Assembly (NCBI RefSeq): GCF_009753675.1
Contig: NZ_WQLV01000004.1
Location: forward strand, 62,001-126,000
Length of the DNA: 64,000 bases
Direction: 5' to 3'
Source: Parasedimentitalea huanghaiensis
Lineage (GTDB): Bacteria > Pseudomonadota > Alphaproteobacteria > Rhodobacterales > Rhodobacteraceae
Position numbers and translations under genes: made by a program. Below the pieces are notes generated by a model. That model ran no database searches. It was given only the letters and a program-made list of their open reading frames with translations, and was not told the origin of the DNA. How positions within the stretch are numbered: position 1 is the stretch's first letter; each line of letters starts with the position of its first letter. This document shows, piece after piece, positions 17,391-27,638 of the stretch.

Positions 17391-18572
17391 TTAGCAGCTG
17401 TCGGCGATGGCCGTGCCCGCCGCATGACCTGATGACCAGGCCCACTGAAAATTGAATCCCCCCAACCAGCCGGTCACATCCACGGCCTCGCCGATGGCAT
17501 AAAGGCCAGGCACGGATTTGGCTTCCATAGTTTTGGAAGATAGTGCGTTTGTGTCGATTCCTCCCAATGTGACCTCGGCGGTGCGATAGCCCTCGGTCCC
17601 CGACGGGGTAAGTTGCCAGTTTGACAACTGGTTGCAGAGGTTTTGCAGGGCGGCGTCGGATTGATCCGCAAGACGTCCCCGAAGATCCAGCTCTTTTGCT
17701 AAGTGGTCGACAAGGCGCCCGGGTAGTAAACGCGCCATTTCAGTGGTCAGATCTCGGCGGCCTTCGGCCTGGCGTTGGTCGCGCAACAATTCATACAGCG
17801 GCAGTTCCGGGATCAGGTTGACGTTGATCGTTTCACCTTCACGCCAGTAAGATGACAGCTGCAGCACCGCTGGCCCGGACAATCCGCGATGGGTGAACAG
17901 CAGTGCTTCGTCGAACGAGGTTCGCGCATTGGATAGCCGCGAGGGCAGGGCGATCCCTGCCAGCTGTTTGAAGCGGTCTTCAGCGAAGGTGAAGGGCACC
18001 AGCCCTGCGCGGGTATCGATGACGGGCACCTCAAATTTCCGGGCGATGTCATAGGCCAGACCGGTTGAACCCATTTTGGGAATGGACTTGCCGCCCGTTG
18101 CCAGTACCAGATTGCGGCAGGTCACAGTCTGCGGTGTGCCGTCGCGATCCAGAGCGACAGAAAATCCTTGCTCAACGCGCGTAACCGAGATTACCGAGGT
18201 CTGCAGCCACATCTCGGCCCCCGAGCGTTGCAGTTCACCGGCTAACATGGCCACGACCTGTTTGGCCGACCCATCGCAGAACAATTGGCCAAGGGTTTTC
18301 TCATGCCAGGCAATGCCGTGTTGATCCATCAACTCGATGAAATCCCATTGCGTGTACCGCGCAAGTGCGGATTTGCAGAAGTGCGGATTGGCGGACAGGA
18401 AGTTTTTGGCCTCGGCGTACATATTGGTGAAATTGCAGCGACCACCACCCGAAATGCGAATTTTCTCGCCTGGGTTGCGGGCGTGGTCGATCACAAGCGT
18501 GCTAGGGCCTGAATAGCGAGCGCACATCATGCCAGCTGCGCCGGCGCCAAGTATGAGGGTTTGATACAACAT
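17391..18572 (-). CDS. HI0933/YhiN-family FAD-dependent oxidoreductase
   Basis: A 393-residue flavoprotein of the HI0933 (YhiN/BaiN-like) family. The FAD-binding loop is ILGAGAAGMMCA (7-18). The family signature KIRISGGGRCNFTN lies near 38-51, ATGGKSIPKMGSTG near 158-171, and the C-terminal GLYAIGEAVDVTGWLGGFNFQWAWSSG region near 355-381 closes the FAD site. Members are cytoplasmic NAD(P)H- or quinone-linked oxidoreductases with mostly unknown substrates. It is convergent with murD (17 bp between stops) and divergent from ftsW, again splitting the dcw cluster. Confidence 0.88.
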   Translation of the reverse strand: MLYQTLILGAGAAGMMCARYSGPSTLVIDHARNPGEKIRISGGGRCNFTNMYAEAKNFLSANPHFCKSALARYTQWDFIELMDQHGIAWHEKTLGQLFCDGSAKQVVAMLAGELQRSGAEMWLQTSVISVTRVEQGFSVALDRDGTPQTVTCRNLVLATGGKSIPKMGSTGLAYDIARKFEVPVIDTRAGLVPFTFAEDRFKQLAGIALPSRLSNARTSFDEALLFTHRGLSGPAVLQLSSYWREGETINVNLIPELPLYELLRDQRQAEGRRDLTTEMARLLPGRLVDHLAKELDLRGRLADQSDAALQNLCNQLSNWQLTPSGTEGYRTAEVTLGGIDTNALSSKTMEAKSVPGLYAIGEAVDVTGWLGGFNFQWAWSSGHAAGTAIADSC

Positions 18573-18703
18573 CGCCAGCCCATGGCGCGGATTCCCGCCA
18601 AAAGCAAGAGGAAGAGGCTGGTCTGATTCGCCATTTCAGAGTATGAGAGAAAGATAGACCCCGAAAACGGGGCGATGATGAGGCACAGATTGGCGGTATT
18701 CCC

Positions 18704-19873
18704 ATGACTGAGATGGTCTATGGCGCGGTTCCTACGCATGTGGGTGAACCGACTCTTCCCAAATGGTGGCGGACTGTGGACAAATGGACACTGTCCTGTG
18801 TTCTGGGTCTGTTTGTTGTTGGCCTGCTGTTGGGGCTAGCAGCCTCGGTTCCACTCGCCGAGCGCAACGGCTTTGACAATTTCCACTATGTGCAGCGCCA
18901 GGCTGTGTTTGGCTCAGCTGCGCTAGTAGCTATGGTGATGACGTCGATGATGTCGCCAACTCTGGTGCGCAGATTAGCAGTTATTGGATTTGCCTGTGCC
19001 TTTGTGGCGCTGGCGATGCTGCCGGTGTTTGGTACCGATTTTGGCAAAGGCGCCGTACGTTGGTATAGCCTTGGCTTCGCGTCGGTGCAGCCATCTGAAT
19101 TTCTAAAACCCGGGTTTGTCGTCGTGGCGGCTTGGATGATTGCCGCCAGCCAGCATATCAACGGCCCTCCAGGCAAGTTGTGGTCCTTTGGCCTGTGCGT
19201 CACGGTGGTCCTGATGCTGGCGATGCAGCCGGATTTTGGTCAGGCCTGTCTGGTGCTGTTTGGCTGGGGTGTTATGTATTTTGTAGCTGGCGCGCCGATG
19301 GTGCTGCTGGTGGCAATGGCGGCAGTTGTCGTGTTGGGTGGTATGTTTGCCTACGCCAATTCCGAACACTTTGCCCGTCGTATTGATGGCTTTTTGAACC
19401 CCGATGTCGATCCAACAACCCAGCTGGGCTATGCCGCTGATGCAATCCGCGAAGGTGGGTTGTTTGGTGTTGGCGTGGGTGAGGGGCAGGTGAAATGGTC
19501 ACTTCCCGATGCGCATACTGATTTTATTGTTGCTGTGGCAGCTGAGGAGTACGGGCTGGTTTTGGTGCTGATCCTGATATCGCTATATACAACTATTGTT
19601 GTGCGCTCGCTGTTTCGGCTGATGCGCGAACGTGATACCTTTATTCGATTGGCGGGTACCGGGCTGGTTTGCATGTTTGGTGTTCAGGCGATGATCAACA
19701 TGGGTGTAGCGGTGCGGTTGCTGCCAGCCAAGGGCATGACGCTGCCGTTTGTCAGCTATGGCGGCTCTTCACTGATTGCAGGCGGCATCGCAGTGGGCAT
19801 GTTACTCGCGTTTACCCGCTCGCGTCCGCAGGGCGGAATTGCAGATCTGCTGCGTGGACACGAACGCGGCTAA
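18704..19873 (+). CDS. ftsW: Septal peptidoglycan polymerase FtsW (SEDS family)
   Basis: A 389-residue SEDS-family membrane protein with about ten hydrophobic segments. It polymerises lipid II into glycan strands at the septum together with FtsI. Recognisable blocks are GKGAVRWYSLGFASVQPSEF near 111-130, MQPDFGQACLVLFGWG near 174-190 and ALVLI-type helices. The SEDS signature GMTLPFVSYGGSSLIAGG is near 346-363. After the intervening flavoprotein gene the divergent 130-bp gap should hold its promoter; murG follows 22 bp downstream. Confidence 0.95.
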   Translation: MTEMVYGAVPTHVGEPTLPKWWRTVDKWTLSCVLGLFVVGLLLGLAASVPLAERNGFDNFHYVQRQAVFGSAALVAMVMTSMMSPTLVRRLAVIGFACAFVALAMLPVFGTDFGKGAVRWYSLGFASVQPSEFLKPGFVVVAAWMIAASQHINGPPGKLWSFGLCVTVVLMLAMQPDFGQACLVLFGWGVMYFVAGAPMVLLVAMAAVVVLGGMFAYANSEHFARRIDGFLNPDVDPTTQLGYAADAIREGGLFGVGVGEGQVKWSLPDAHTDFIVAVAAEEYGLVLVLILISLYTTIVVRSLFRLMRERDTFIRLAGTGLVCMFGVQAMINMGVAVRLLPAKGMTLPFVSYGGSSLIAGGIAVGMLLAFTRSRPQGGIADLLRGHERG

Positions 19874-19895
19874 TATTTAGGGAATACTGGGGCGG

Positions 19896-20993
19896 ATGGG
19901 ACAGAAACTGCTATTGATGGCAGCGGGTGGAACCGGTGGGCATATGTTCCCGGCACAAGCCCTGGCGGAAGCGATGCTGAAGCGGGGCTGGCGGGTCAAA
20001 CTGTCAACCGATGCGCGTGGCGCACGGTACACAGGCGGCTTTCCGCACACCACAGAAATAACGGAAGTCTCTTCGGCAACGTTTGCCCGTGGAGGGGTGC
20101 TGGCCAAAGCTATGGTCGGCCCAAAGATTGTCGGCGGTGTGCTGAGCATGGTGATGCAAATGCGGCGTGATCGGCCCGACGCAGTGATTGGCTTTGGTGG
20201 CTATCCTTCGATTCCAGCGCTGGGGGCGGCGACACTCATGGGGTTGCCGCGCATGATCCACGAACAAAACGGTGTCTTGGGGCGGGTGAATAAGCTGTTT
20301 GCAAAGCGTGTTGCGGGTGTTGCCTGCGGTGTTTGGCCAACAGACCTGCCCGACGACGTACTGGGTGAACATGTTGGGAACCCTGTGCGCGGCGCCGTCC
20401 TGGAACGGGCAGGTGCCGCCTATATTCCGCCAGGGGATTATCCGATGTCGATCCTGGTGATGGGAGGCAGTCAAGGAGCCCGAGTTCTGAGCGATGTCGT
20501 GCCAGGCGCAATCTCAGCTCTACCGGAAAACATTCGTCAGCATCTTCGCGTGTCACACCAGGCGCGGAATGAAGACGGCGAGCGCGTAACAGCGTTCTAT
20601 GCCGAACATGGCATTGATGCTGATGTACAGCCTTTCTTCCATGATGTGCCAACTCTGATGAGCGAAGCACAGCTGGTGATTTCGCGTGCAGGGGCGTCTT
20701 CTTTGGCGGACATTTCAGTGATTGGACGTCCTTCTGTGCTGATCCCGTTTGCAGCCGCTGTGGGGGATCACCAAACAGCGAATGCTCGTGGATTGATCGA
20801 TGCTGGGGGTGCGATTGTGATCCCAGAAAGCAAGCTTGATATACAATCTCTGACCGAGCAAATTACATCCATTTTGAGCAACCCCACTGCAGCGTTGCAA
20901 ATGTCGGCTGCAGCATTAAGCGTCGGCGTTCCCGACGCCACCGAACGTTTGGTGGCTTTGGTCGAAAAGTTGGCGGAAAAGGATAAATCATGA
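19896..20993 (+). CDS. murG: Lipid II synthase MurG
   Basis: A 365-residue GT-B glycosyltransferase that adds GlcNAc from UDP-GlcNAc to lipid I at the inner membrane surface. The N-terminal glycine loop is GGTGGH (11-16). [20 protein letters not shown] and the [13 protein letters not shown] stretch are the second lipid/substrate region. [11 protein letters not shown] and [24 protein letters not shown] form the UDP-GlcNAc site. It overlaps murC by 4 bp. Confidence 0.96.
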   Translation: MGQKLLLMAAGGTGGHMFPAQALAEAMLKRGWRVKLSTDARGARYTGGFPHTTEITEVSSATFARGGVLAKAMVGPKIVGGVLSMVMQMRRDRPDAVIGFGGYPSIPALGAATLMGLPRMIHEQNGVLGRVNKLFAKRVAGVACGVWPTDLPDDVLGEHVGNPVRGAVLERAGAAYIPPGDYPMSILVMGGSQGARVLSDVVPGAISALPENIRQHLRVSHQARNEDGERVTAFYAEHGIDADVQPFFHDVPTLMSEAQLVISRAGASSLADISVIGRPSVLIPFAAAVGDHQTANARGLIDAGGAIVIPESKLDIQSLTEQITSILSNPTAALQMSAAALSVGVPDATERLVALVEKLAEKDKS

Positions 20994-22387
20994 CTCCCAC
21001 AACCAAGCTTCCCGGTGACGTTGGTCCAATCCATTTTGTCGGCATTGGCGGTATTGGCATGTCGGGCATTGCCGAGGTTCTCTTAAATCAAGGTTACGTG
21101 GTGCAGGGCTCGGACTTGAAGTCCTCCAAGCTTACCGATCGATTGGCGCGCCTAGGTGCGCATGTGTTTATTGGCCAGCAGGCTGAGAATTTGGCAGAAG
21201 CGGCGGTTGTGGTGATCTCCTCGGCGATCAAACCGGGCAATCCGGAACTCGATGAAGCGCGCCGTCGCGGCCTGCCTGTGGTGCGACGTGCCGAAATGCT
21301 GGCTGAGCTGATGCGGTTGAAATCCAACATTGCGATTGCTGGGACACATGGCAAAACCACCACCACAACTATGATGGCGGAACTGATGGTGGCCGGTAAA
21401 TTCGATCCGACCGTAGTTAATGGCGGCATCATTCACGCCTATGGCAGTAATGCGCGCGTGGGTGCTGGCGAATGGATGGTGGTCGAAGCTGACGAGAGCG
21501 ACGGAACCTTTAACCGTCTTCCCGCAACTATCGCCGTTGTCACCAATATCGACCCTGAGCACATGGAGCATTGGGGGGATTTTGATACGCTGCGTGATGG
21601 GTTCTATGACTTCGTCAGTAACATCCCGTTTTACGGCGTCGCCGTATGCAATACCGACCATTCCGAAGTGCAGGCTTTGGTCGGCCGGATCACCGACCGC
21701 CGTGTTGTGACTTATGGCTTCAATGCGCAAGCCGATGTTCGGGCCAGTAATCTGACTTATAAGGCTGGGGTTGCGCATTTTGACATCCACCTGCAGACTG
21801 AAGATGTGGTGATCGAAGGCTGTTCGCTTCCAATGCCGGGTGACCACAATGTGTCAAATGCTTTAGCGGCAGTGGCCGTGGCACGGCATCTCGGCATGGG
21901 CGGCGATGAAATTCGCGAGGCGCTAGCCAATTTTGGTGGCGTCAACCGTCGCTTTACCAAGGTCGGAGAGGTTGATGGCGTAACGATTATCGATGACTAT
22001 GGTCACCACCCGGTTGAGATATCAGCCGTGCTCAAAGCTGCGCGCCAAGCCTGCGAGGGTCGGGTGATTGCAGTGCACCAACCGCATCGTTATTCCCGCC
22101 TGGCCAGCCTGTTCGACGATTTTTGTGCATGCTTTAACGAGGCAGACGTGGTTGCGATTTCTGAGGTCTTTGCTGCTGGCGAAGATCCGATTGAAGGTGC
22201 CGGTCGTGATGATCTGGTAGCCGGGCTGATCCGCCACGGACATCGCCACGCGCGGGTACTGATCGACGAAGACGATCTGGAGCGGCTGGTGCGTGAGCAG
22301 GCCCAACCCGGTGATATGGTTGTCTGCTTAGGTGCGGGTACGATCAGCGCTTGGGCAAATGGCCTGCCAACACGACTTCAGGAGTAA
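20990..22387 (+). CDS. murC: UDP-MurNAc-L-alanine ligase MurC
   Basis: A 465-residue Mur ligase, the first to add a stem amino acid (L-Ala) to UDP-MurNAc. [17 protein letters not shown] (15-31) binds the UDP moiety, GTHGKTTT (118-125) is the ATP loop, and [11 protein letters not shown] and [13 protein letters not shown] follow. [10 protein letters not shown] near 346 and HQPHRYSRL near 365 mark the C-terminal domain. It overlaps murG and is followed after 3 bp by the first DUF2484 gene. Confidence 0.96.
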   Translation: MTPTTKLPGDVGPIHFVGIGGIGMSGIAEVLLNQGYVVQGSDLKSSKLTDRLARLGAHVFIGQQAENLAEAAVVVISSAIKPGNPELDEARRRGLPVVRRAEMLAELMRLKSNIAIAGTHGKTTTTTMMAELMVAGKFDPTVVNGGIIHAYGSNARVGAGEWMVVEADESDGTFNRLPATIAVVTNIDPEHMEHWGDFDTLRDGFYDFVSNIPFYGVAVCNTDHSEVQALVGRITDRRVVTYGFNAQADVRASNLTYKAGVAHFDIHLQTEDVVIEGCSLPMPGDHNVSNALAAVAVARHLGMGGDEIREALANFGGVNRRFTKVGEVDGVTIIDDYGHHPVEISAVLKAARQACEGRVIAVHQPHRYSRLASLFDDFCACFNEADVVAISEVFAAGEDPIEGAGRDDLVAGLIRHGHRHARVLIDEDDLERLVREQAQPGDMVVCLGAGTISAWANGLPTRLQE

Positions 22388-22390
22388 AAC

Positions 22391-22648
22391 ATGGCATTGG
22401 CTGGGCTCAGCAGTTCTGTCAGCTTCGCTATGATCTGGGCGTTGCTCGCCACGGCGGTGGCTTTTTTGCCGATGCGTTGGCAGATTGTGCCGGGGACCAT
22501 CCTATTAACTGCCGCACCCGCGATCATTATTGCTCTGGGTCTGCAACATGGATGGCTAACTGCTTTGGGTGGTGCGGCGGCATGCCTTTCGATGTTTCGC
22601 AAGCCGTTGGTTTATTATTGGCGTCGATTGAGAGGGGTACCTCAATGA
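22391..22648 (+). CDS. DUF2484 small membrane protein, first copy
   Basis: An 85-residue protein with three hydrophobic segments (about 10-28, 30-50, 53-68) and a basic tail YYWRRLRGVPQ that should face the cytoplasm. It resembles DUF2484 proteins, which are known only as uncharacterised membrane proteins next to murB in Rhodobacteraceae. It begins 3 bp after the murC stop and overlaps a second, related gene by 4 bp, so it is translated from the dcw transcript. A role in wall synthesis or division is inferred only from location. Confidence 0.75.
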   Translation: MALAGLSSSVSFAMIWALLATAVAFLPMRWQIVPGTILLTAAPAIIIALGLQHGWLTALGGAAACLSMFRKPLVYYWRRLRGVPQ

Positions 22649-22896
22649 CTCTGTCGTTGATTTTGGCTGCTATCTGGGCATTGGCGGCGAATGTGCTGGC
22701 GATGATCCCAAGCCGCGATAATCTTTGGCGCCGTGCCTATGTGTTAACTGCGCTGGGAATTCCCTTGCTAGGCTATGTCACCTATGAAAACGGTCCATGG
22801 TGGGGGCTAGCGGTTCTGCTGGCGGGTATGTCGGTGTTGCGTTGGCCGGTGATCTACCTGGGTCGTTGGCTTCGCAGGCAGATGCGACGCGGGTAG
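22645..22896 (+). CDS. DUF2484 small membrane protein, second copy
   Basis: An 83-residue paralogue of the preceding protein. The shared layout is an N-terminal SLILAAIWALAANVLAMIP segment, a middle arginine patch (NLWRR), a further segment GLAVLLAGMSVLRWPVIYL and an arginine-rich tail (RWLRRQMRRG). It starts in an ATGA overlap with the first copy. The two copies share organisation more than sequence identity, pointing to an old duplication or two divergent DUF2484 subfamilies kept side by side. Confidence 0.75.
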   Translation: MTLSLILAAIWALAANVLAMIPSRDNLWRRAYVLTALGIPLLGYVTYENGPWWGLAVLLAGMSVLRWPVIYLGRWLRRQMRRG

Positions 22897-22904
22897 GGGC
22901 AGCG

Positions 22905-23183
22905 ATGGAAATGCTCGTCTTGATTCTCGTAGGGCTTGGCGCGTCAGTTCTGGCTCATATGCTGTCATTGCGGCGCTTGTATAGCGTGCTCCTTGTTCTC
23001 TTAGTGCTGGCCGGGGGGCTGTATGCGGCGATCCACTGGTATGTTGGCACACTGGAGGGGTGGGATGGACTGACCCTGGCGATTTTTGCCCTGATTGCCG
23101 TGATGCCATTTGGTGCTGGTTTGATCTTGGGTGGGCTTACAGGCTGGATGCATCTGCGATGGCAAACAAAACGAAATACCTGA
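22905..23183 (+). CDS. Small membrane protein between DUF2484 genes and murB
   Basis: A 92-residue protein of three predicted membrane segments (about 2-20, 25-43, 55-78) and a short basic tail (RWQTKRNT). I chose the ATG at 22905, 8 bp after the previous stop; a longer frame from 22797 would overlap the DUF2484 gene. I do not recognise the family. Its position in the operon and its size make it a third member of a run of small membrane proteins placed between murC and murB. Confidence 0.65.
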   Translation: MEMLVLILVGLGASVLAHMLSLRRLYSVLLVLLVLAGGLYAAIHWYVGTLEGWDGLTLAIFALIAVMPFGAGLILGGLTGWMHLRWQTKRNT

Positions 23184-23278
23184 TAACTCAGCCGGTACAG
23201 ACCAATGGATAAGTGGCGTTGTTATGTTCCAGTCTTCGGGGCTATATGCGCAAAGAACTACATCAAGGGGCGGGTGAC

Positions 23279-24202
23279 ATGAACATGGACGGTATCCGAG
23301 GGCGTTTGACCCCAAACCGCAACCTGTCAGAATTGACTTGGCTGCGCGTTGGGGGGGCGGCTGACTATTTGTTCCAACCTGCAGATATTGAGGATCTGGC
23401 GCTATTTCTAAAACAGCTGGATCCGACGGTACCAGTGTTTCCTATGGGAGTCGGATCTAACCTGATCGTACGTGATGGTGGGATTCGGGCCGTGGTGATC
23501 CGGTTGGGACGTGGCTTTAACAGTATCGTGGTAGATGGGGATCTTGTGACTGCAGGTGCAGCAGCATTGGATGCTCACGTCGCACGTAAAGCTGCGGACG
23601 CTGGGCTGGACCTCACATTTTTGCGCACTATTCCAGGGTCGATCGGTGGTGCGGTGCGGATGAATGCAGGCTGTTATGGCAGCTATATGGCGGATGTATT
23701 TGTATCTGCAACGATGGTGACCCGCGACGGCGAAATCTGTGAAGTTTCAGCGGATGACCTGAGTTTTCAGTACCGGCAAACCCAATTGCGTGAAGGAGCT
23801 GTGCTTGCCTCCGCAACACTGCGTGCCAGGACGGGGGATGTCGCTGATTTACATGAGCGGATGAAGCAGCAACTGGAAACACGCGACAAAACACAGCCGA
23901 CCAAGGACCGCAGCGCTGGATCAACTTTTCGAAACCCTGCAGGTTTTTCATCCACTGGTAAGTCGGATGATGTTCACGATTTGAAGGCCTGGAAAGTGAT
24001 TGATGACGCAGGAATGCGCGGCGCTACGCGGGGTGGAGCGCAGATGAGTGAGAAACACTCCAATTTTTTGATCAACAAGGGTGGCGCAACTGCCGCAGAT
24101 CTCGAGGGTTTGGGAGAAGAGGTGCGAAAAAAGGTTTACGCATCAAGCGGGATAACGCTAATGTGGGAAATCATGCGGATCGGTGAGCCGCAGCCAGAAT
24201 AA
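23279..24202 (+). CDS. murB: UDP-N-acetylenolpyruvoylglucosamine reductase MurB
   Basis: A 307-residue FAD-dependent reductase that makes UDP-MurNAc from UDP-GlcNAc-enolpyruvate. [14 protein letters not shown] near 19-32 opens the FAD domain; [14 protein letters not shown] near 57-70, [17 protein letters not shown] near 120-136 and [15 protein letters not shown] near 219-233 (with the catalytic serine of GSTFRNP) follow. [19 protein letters not shown] near 259 is a further family block. The ATG at 23279 has AAGGGGCGGG upstream; an extended frame from 23213 lacks one. The cluster is interrupted after it by a 280-bp gap. Confidence 0.95.
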   Translation: MNMDGIRGRLTPNRNLSELTWLRVGGAADYLFQPADIEDLALFLKQLDPTVPVFPMGVGSNLIVRDGGIRAVVIRLGRGFNSIVVDGDLVTAGAAALDAHVARKAADAGLDLTFLRTIPGSIGGAVRMNAGCYGSYMADVFVSATMVTRDGEICEVSADDLSFQYRQTQLREGAVLASATLRARTGDVADLHERMKQQLETRDKTQPTKDRSAGSTFRNPAGFSSTGKSDDVHDLKAWKVIDDAGMRGATRGGAQMSEKHSNFLINKGGATAADLEGLGEEVRKKVYASSGITLMWEIMRIGEPQPE

Positions 24203-24484
24203 TCAGAAAACTTATGCCCTGTAGACACTTAAGTTGATGCCAAACAGGAACCCCTTAGGGGTTGGTATTCTAGAAAACAGGTCATTGGTAAACATGGTAA
24301 ACCTACCGTTAATAGGTCGGTAATATCTTTGTTGGTATGATGGCATAGGGGCTGGATGGCTTCTGGGACAGCTGGCGGAAACGCTAAAAAATAACAAGGG
24401 CGAACAATCGCCTTAAAAAACGGACCCTTAAGGGTTCTAATAACCAAAGGGGCGCAAAGCCCTGTGTATATTGAGGCATTTGAC
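24203..24484 (+). other. Structured non-coding gap between murB and ddl
   Basis: No convincing open frame. At least five inverted repeats are present: AACCCC-TTA-GGGGTT (24249-24263), GCG-GAAA-CGC (24375-24384), AAGGGCGA-ACAA-TCGCCTT (24396-24414, one bulge), the 12-bp palindrome ACCCTTAAGGGT (24424-24435) and GGGC-GCAAA-GCCC (24450-24462). The composition is more AT-rich than the flanking genes. It could be a terminator for murB plus the promoter and leader of ddl-ftsQ-ftsA, or an unannotated sRNA. Confidence 0.4.
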
Positions 24485-25420
24485 GTGGGTAAGTCGAGCG
24501 GGACACTCCGGAAAGTGGCGGTATTGATGGGTGGGCCCTCGGCTGAGCGCGAGGTTTCCTTATCCAGTGGGCGTGAATGCGTCACCGCACTGCGGGGTGA
24601 AGGGTATGAAGTGGTAGAGGTGGACGCCGGTCCTGACCTTGCTGCGCGTTTGCAAGACATCAATCCGGACGTGGTTTTTAACGCCCTGCACGGACGCTGG
24701 GGCGAAGATGGCTGTGTACAGGGGGTCCTTGAATGGCTGGGCTTGCCTTATACGCACTCCGGAGTATTGGCCTCGGCATTGGCGATGGACAAGCAACGTA
24801 GCAAAGAAGTGTTTCGCGCTGCTGGTTTGCCGGTGGTTGAAAGCCAACTGGTCGATAAAGCGTCGGTGATGGCTGCCCATGTGATGGCGCCTCCCTATGT
24901 GATCAAGCCAAACAACGAAGGCTCCAGTGTAGGGATCTACTTGGTTCACGAAGTTGCAAACGGACCGCCACAGTTGGCAGACGATATGCCGGATCTGGTC
25001 ATGGCTGAGACATTTGCGCCTGGTCGTGAACTTACGGCAACTGTAGTGGGGGCAGGTGATGCCGACCCAGGTGCACTGACTGTAACCGATATACTGACAG
25101 ATGGCTGGTACGATTATGACGCCAAGTACCAACCCGGCGGCTCGCGCCATGTGTTACCGGCAGATCTGCCGCAGGAGATTTTCGACCTGTGTCTCGATTA
25201 CGCGCTGCGAGCACATCGGGCGCTTGGCTGTCGTGGCGTCAGCCGCACCGACTTTCGCTGGGATGAAAACCGCGGCGCTTCCGGGTTGATCCTGCTCGAG
25301 ACCAACACCCAGCCAGGCATGACACCCACTTCTCTGAGCCCCGAACAAGCCGCGCATTGTGGTATGAGTTTTGGCGCGCTGTGCCGTTGGATGGTGGAGG
25401 ATGCGACATGCGATCGTTGA
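24485..25420 (+). CDS. ddl: D-alanine-D-alanine ligase
   Basis: A 311-residue ATP-grasp ligase that joins two D-alanines for Mur[20 protein letters not shown] (11-29), [15 protein letters not shown] near 64-78 and [15 protein letters not shown] form the N-terminal and D-Ala sites. [15 protein letters not shown] near 134-148 and [13 protein letters not shown] bind ATP. RTDFRW and [15 protein letters not shown] hold the Mg-binding residues. I prefer the GTG at 24485 (GAGG 8 nt upstream, and family proteins begin MGxSS) over an upstream start at 24464. It overlaps ftsQ by 13 bp. Confidence 0.94.
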   Translation: MGKSSGTLRKVAVLMGGPSAEREVSLSSGRECVTALRGEGYEVVEVDAGPDLAARLQDINPDVVFNALHGRWGEDGCVQGVLEWLGLPYTHSGVLASALAMDKQRSKEVFRAAGLPVVESQLVDKASVMAAHVMAPPYVIKPNNEGSSVGIYLVHEVANGPPQLADDMPDLVMAETFAPGRELTATVVGAGDADPGALTVTDILTDGWYDYDAKYQPGGSRHVLPADLPQEIFDLCLDYALRAHRALGCRGVSRTDFRWDENRGASGLILLETNTQPGMTPTSLSPEQAAHCGMSFGALCRWMVEDATCDR

Positions 25421-26298
25421 TTTTTTGGCGCCGTAAGACTGCGGAAATTAAGCAAGATCCCGCCCCTTCAAAGTTGAAGTACCGGATGCAGCGCTGGATG
25501 TTGACGCCGGGAATTCGGTTGGGGCTACGAATTGGCGTTCCTTTTTGTTTGGTAGCTGTACTGGGTAGCGCCTACATGGCCAATGAAGTACGCCGCGACG
25601 CTCTCAGAAGTTTTGTCGCTGAGATGCGCCAAACGATCCGCAACCGGCCGGAATTCATGGTCAATATGATTGCGATTGATGGTGCTGGTGGTGATTTGGC
25701 GGACGATATTCGCGAAGTTGCCTCGCTGCGGTTCCCGGTCAGCTCATTTGACTTAGATGTAGACCTGATACGCGACGTAATTGTTACATTGGATCCCGTG
25801 AAGTCCGCAACCGTGCGGATCCGGTCCGGTGGAGTGCTGCAGGTCGACGTGATTGAGCGCGAGCCAGCCCTAGTTTGGCGCAGCCATCAGGGCCTGGCCT
25901 TACTGGATGAAACAGGCGCTCATGTGGCTGAGTTGGGTCATCGGTCACTGCATTCAGGCTTGCCACTCATAGCTGGCAATGGCGCAGATGCCCATGTGGA
26001 AGAGGCTATGCAACTCTATTCTGTAGCGCGGCCATTGGGGCAGCGTCTGCGGGGATTGGTTCGCGTTGGCGAGCGGCGCTGGGACGTCGTGTTAGATCGC
26101 GGTCAGCGTATTATGCTGCCTGCTAAGAACCCGGCTTCTGCGCTTGAGCGCGTGATTGCCGTGAGCGAAGTGCGTGATTTGCTTGAGCGGGACATTGCTG
26201 CGGTGGATATGCGGCTTGCAGCGCGCGCGACTGTAAGAATGAACAATACCGCCGTGCAGGAATGGTGGCGGATCAGACAGATGAACGAGGGCGGATAG
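25408..26298 (+). CDS. ftsQ: Cell division protein FtsQ
   Basis: A 296-residue bitopic division protein. A basic cytoplasmic tail (about 1-38) leads to one membrane segment near 39-58. A POTRA-type domain (about 75-150, with [21 protein letters not shown]) and a beta domain with [17 protein letters not shown] follow. FtsQ joins FtsL and FtsB and recruits later divisome proteins. The ATG at 25408 lies inside the end of ddl, an overlap typical of this operon. ftsA starts 5 bp after its stop. Confidence 0.9.
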   Translation: MRSLIFWRRKTAEIKQDPAPSKLKYRMQRWMLTPGIRLGLRIGVPFCLVAVLGSAYMANEVRRDALRSFVAEMRQTIRNRPEFMVNMIAIDGAGGDLADDIREVASLRFPVSSFDLDVDLIRDVIVTLDPVKSATVRIRSGGVLQVDVIEREPALVWRSHQGLALLDETGAHVAELGHRSLHSGLPLIAGNGADAHVEEAMQLYSVARPLGQRLRGLVRVGERRWDVVLDRGQRIMLPAKNPASALERVIAVSEVRDLLERDIAAVDMRLAARATVRMNNTAVQEWWRIRQMNEGG

Positions 26299-26303
26299 TC
26301 GGC

Positions 26304-27638
26304 ATGACGGATCTTTATCAATCACAGCGGGCCATGCGGCAGATGCGTCGTCAATCTATGCAACGTGGCGTAGTTGCCGTGCTGGACGTCGGCAGCTCCA
26401 AAATCGCATGTCTGGTCTTGCGCTTTGATGGCAGCAGCCGCTTGAGCGAAGACAACTCCATTGGATCGCTCGCTGGTCAGTCCGGGTTCAGGGTTATTGG
26501 CGCAGCGACTACGCGGTCGCGCGGTGTGCAGTTTGGCGAAATTACGGCCATGCAGGAAACTGAGCGTGCCATTCGTACAGCAGTACAAGCGGCACAAAAG
26601 ATGGCCGAAGTTCGGGTCGACCACGTAATCGCTTGTTTTTCAGGTGCCAATCCCAGGTCTTACGGTTTGGATGCGCAGGTAGATTTGCAAGGGCAGGTGG
26701 TCACTGAAAATGAAGTCGCCCGGGTATTGGCGGCCTGCGATGTGCCGGAATATGGTCAGGGTCGTGAAGTGCTACATGCACAACCCGTGAACTTTGCGCT
26801 CGACAACCGGTCTGGGCTGAGTGATCCCCGCGGTCAGCTTGGCCAGTCATTGGCAGTTGATATGCATATGCTGACAGTAGATGCGGCTGCAGTTCAGAAC
26901 CTGGTGCGATGTATAAAACGATGCGATCTGGAGCTGGCTGGAATCGCCAGCTCGGCCTATGCATCGGGAATATCAGCACTGGTAGAAGACGAACAGGAAT
27001 TGGGTGCAGCCTGCGTCGATATGGGCGGCGGATCGACTTCGGTGTCGGTTTTCATGAAGAAACACATGATTTACACCGATGCCGTGCGCATGGGTGGCGA
27101 TCACGTCACCAGTGACATTTCTATGGGTTTGGGTGTCCCAACGGCTGCGGCTGAACGGATCAAGACCTTCTGTGGTGGCGTTCACGCAACTGGCGCAGAT
27201 GACCGGGATATGATCGACATTGGCGGTGATACTGGTGATTGGGAGCATGACCGTCGCACTGTGTCGCGCGCTGAACTTATTGGTATCATGCGTCCTCGGG
27301 TCGAAGAAATACTGGAAGAAGTACGCGCGCGTTTAGATGCCGCCGGATTTGACCAGCTCCCTAGTCAGCAGATCGTTCTAACTGGCGGTTCTAGCCAAAT
27401 TATGGGGCTGGATGGTTTGGCTAGTCGTATTCTGGGTCAACAGGTGCGTTTGGGTCGACCTCTTCGGGTTCACGGGCTGCCACAATCGGCCACTGGACCG
27501 GGGTTTTCTAGTGCGGTTGGGCTAAGCTTGTTTGCCGCCAACCCTCAAGATGAATGGTGGGATTTCGATATGCCAAATGATCGCCAGTCGGGCGGATCGA
27601 TTCGGCGTGCGGTTCGTTGGTTCAAGGACAACTGGTAA
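26304..27638 (+). CDS. ftsA: Cell division protein FtsA
   Basis: A 444-residue actin-like ATPase that tethers FtsZ to the membrane. VVAVLDVGSSKIACLVLRF (23-41) is phosphate loop 1, CVDMGGGSTSVSVF near 241-254 is the second phosphate loop, and VLTGGSSQIMGLDGLA near 356 is the adenosine region. The C-terminal RRAVRWFKDNW is the amphipathic membrane-targeting helix. The start at 26304 gives the family N-terminus MTDLYQSQRAMRQM. An inverted repeat (27657-27679) follows the gene. Confidence 0.94.
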   Translation: MTDLYQSQRAMRQMRRQSMQRGVVAVLDVGSSKIACLVLRFDGSSRLSEDNSIGSLAGQSGFRVIGAATTRSRGVQFGEITAMQETERAIRTAVQAAQKMAEVRVDHVIACFSGANPRSYGLDAQVDLQGQVVTENEVARVLAACDVPEYGQGREVLHAQPVNFALDNRSGLSDPRGQLGQSLAVDMHMLTVDAAAVQNLVRCIKRCDLELAGIASSAYASGISALVEDEQELGAACVDMGGGSTSVSVFMKKHMIYTDAVRMGGDHVTSDISMGLGVPTAAAERIKTFCGGVHATGADDRDMIDIGGDTGDWEHDRRTVSRAELIGIMRPRVEEILEEVRARLDAAGFDQLPSQQIVLTGGSSQIMGLDGLASRILGQQVRLGRPLRVHGLPQSATGPGFSSAVGLSLFAANPQDEWWDFDMPNDRQSGGSIRRAVRWFKDNW

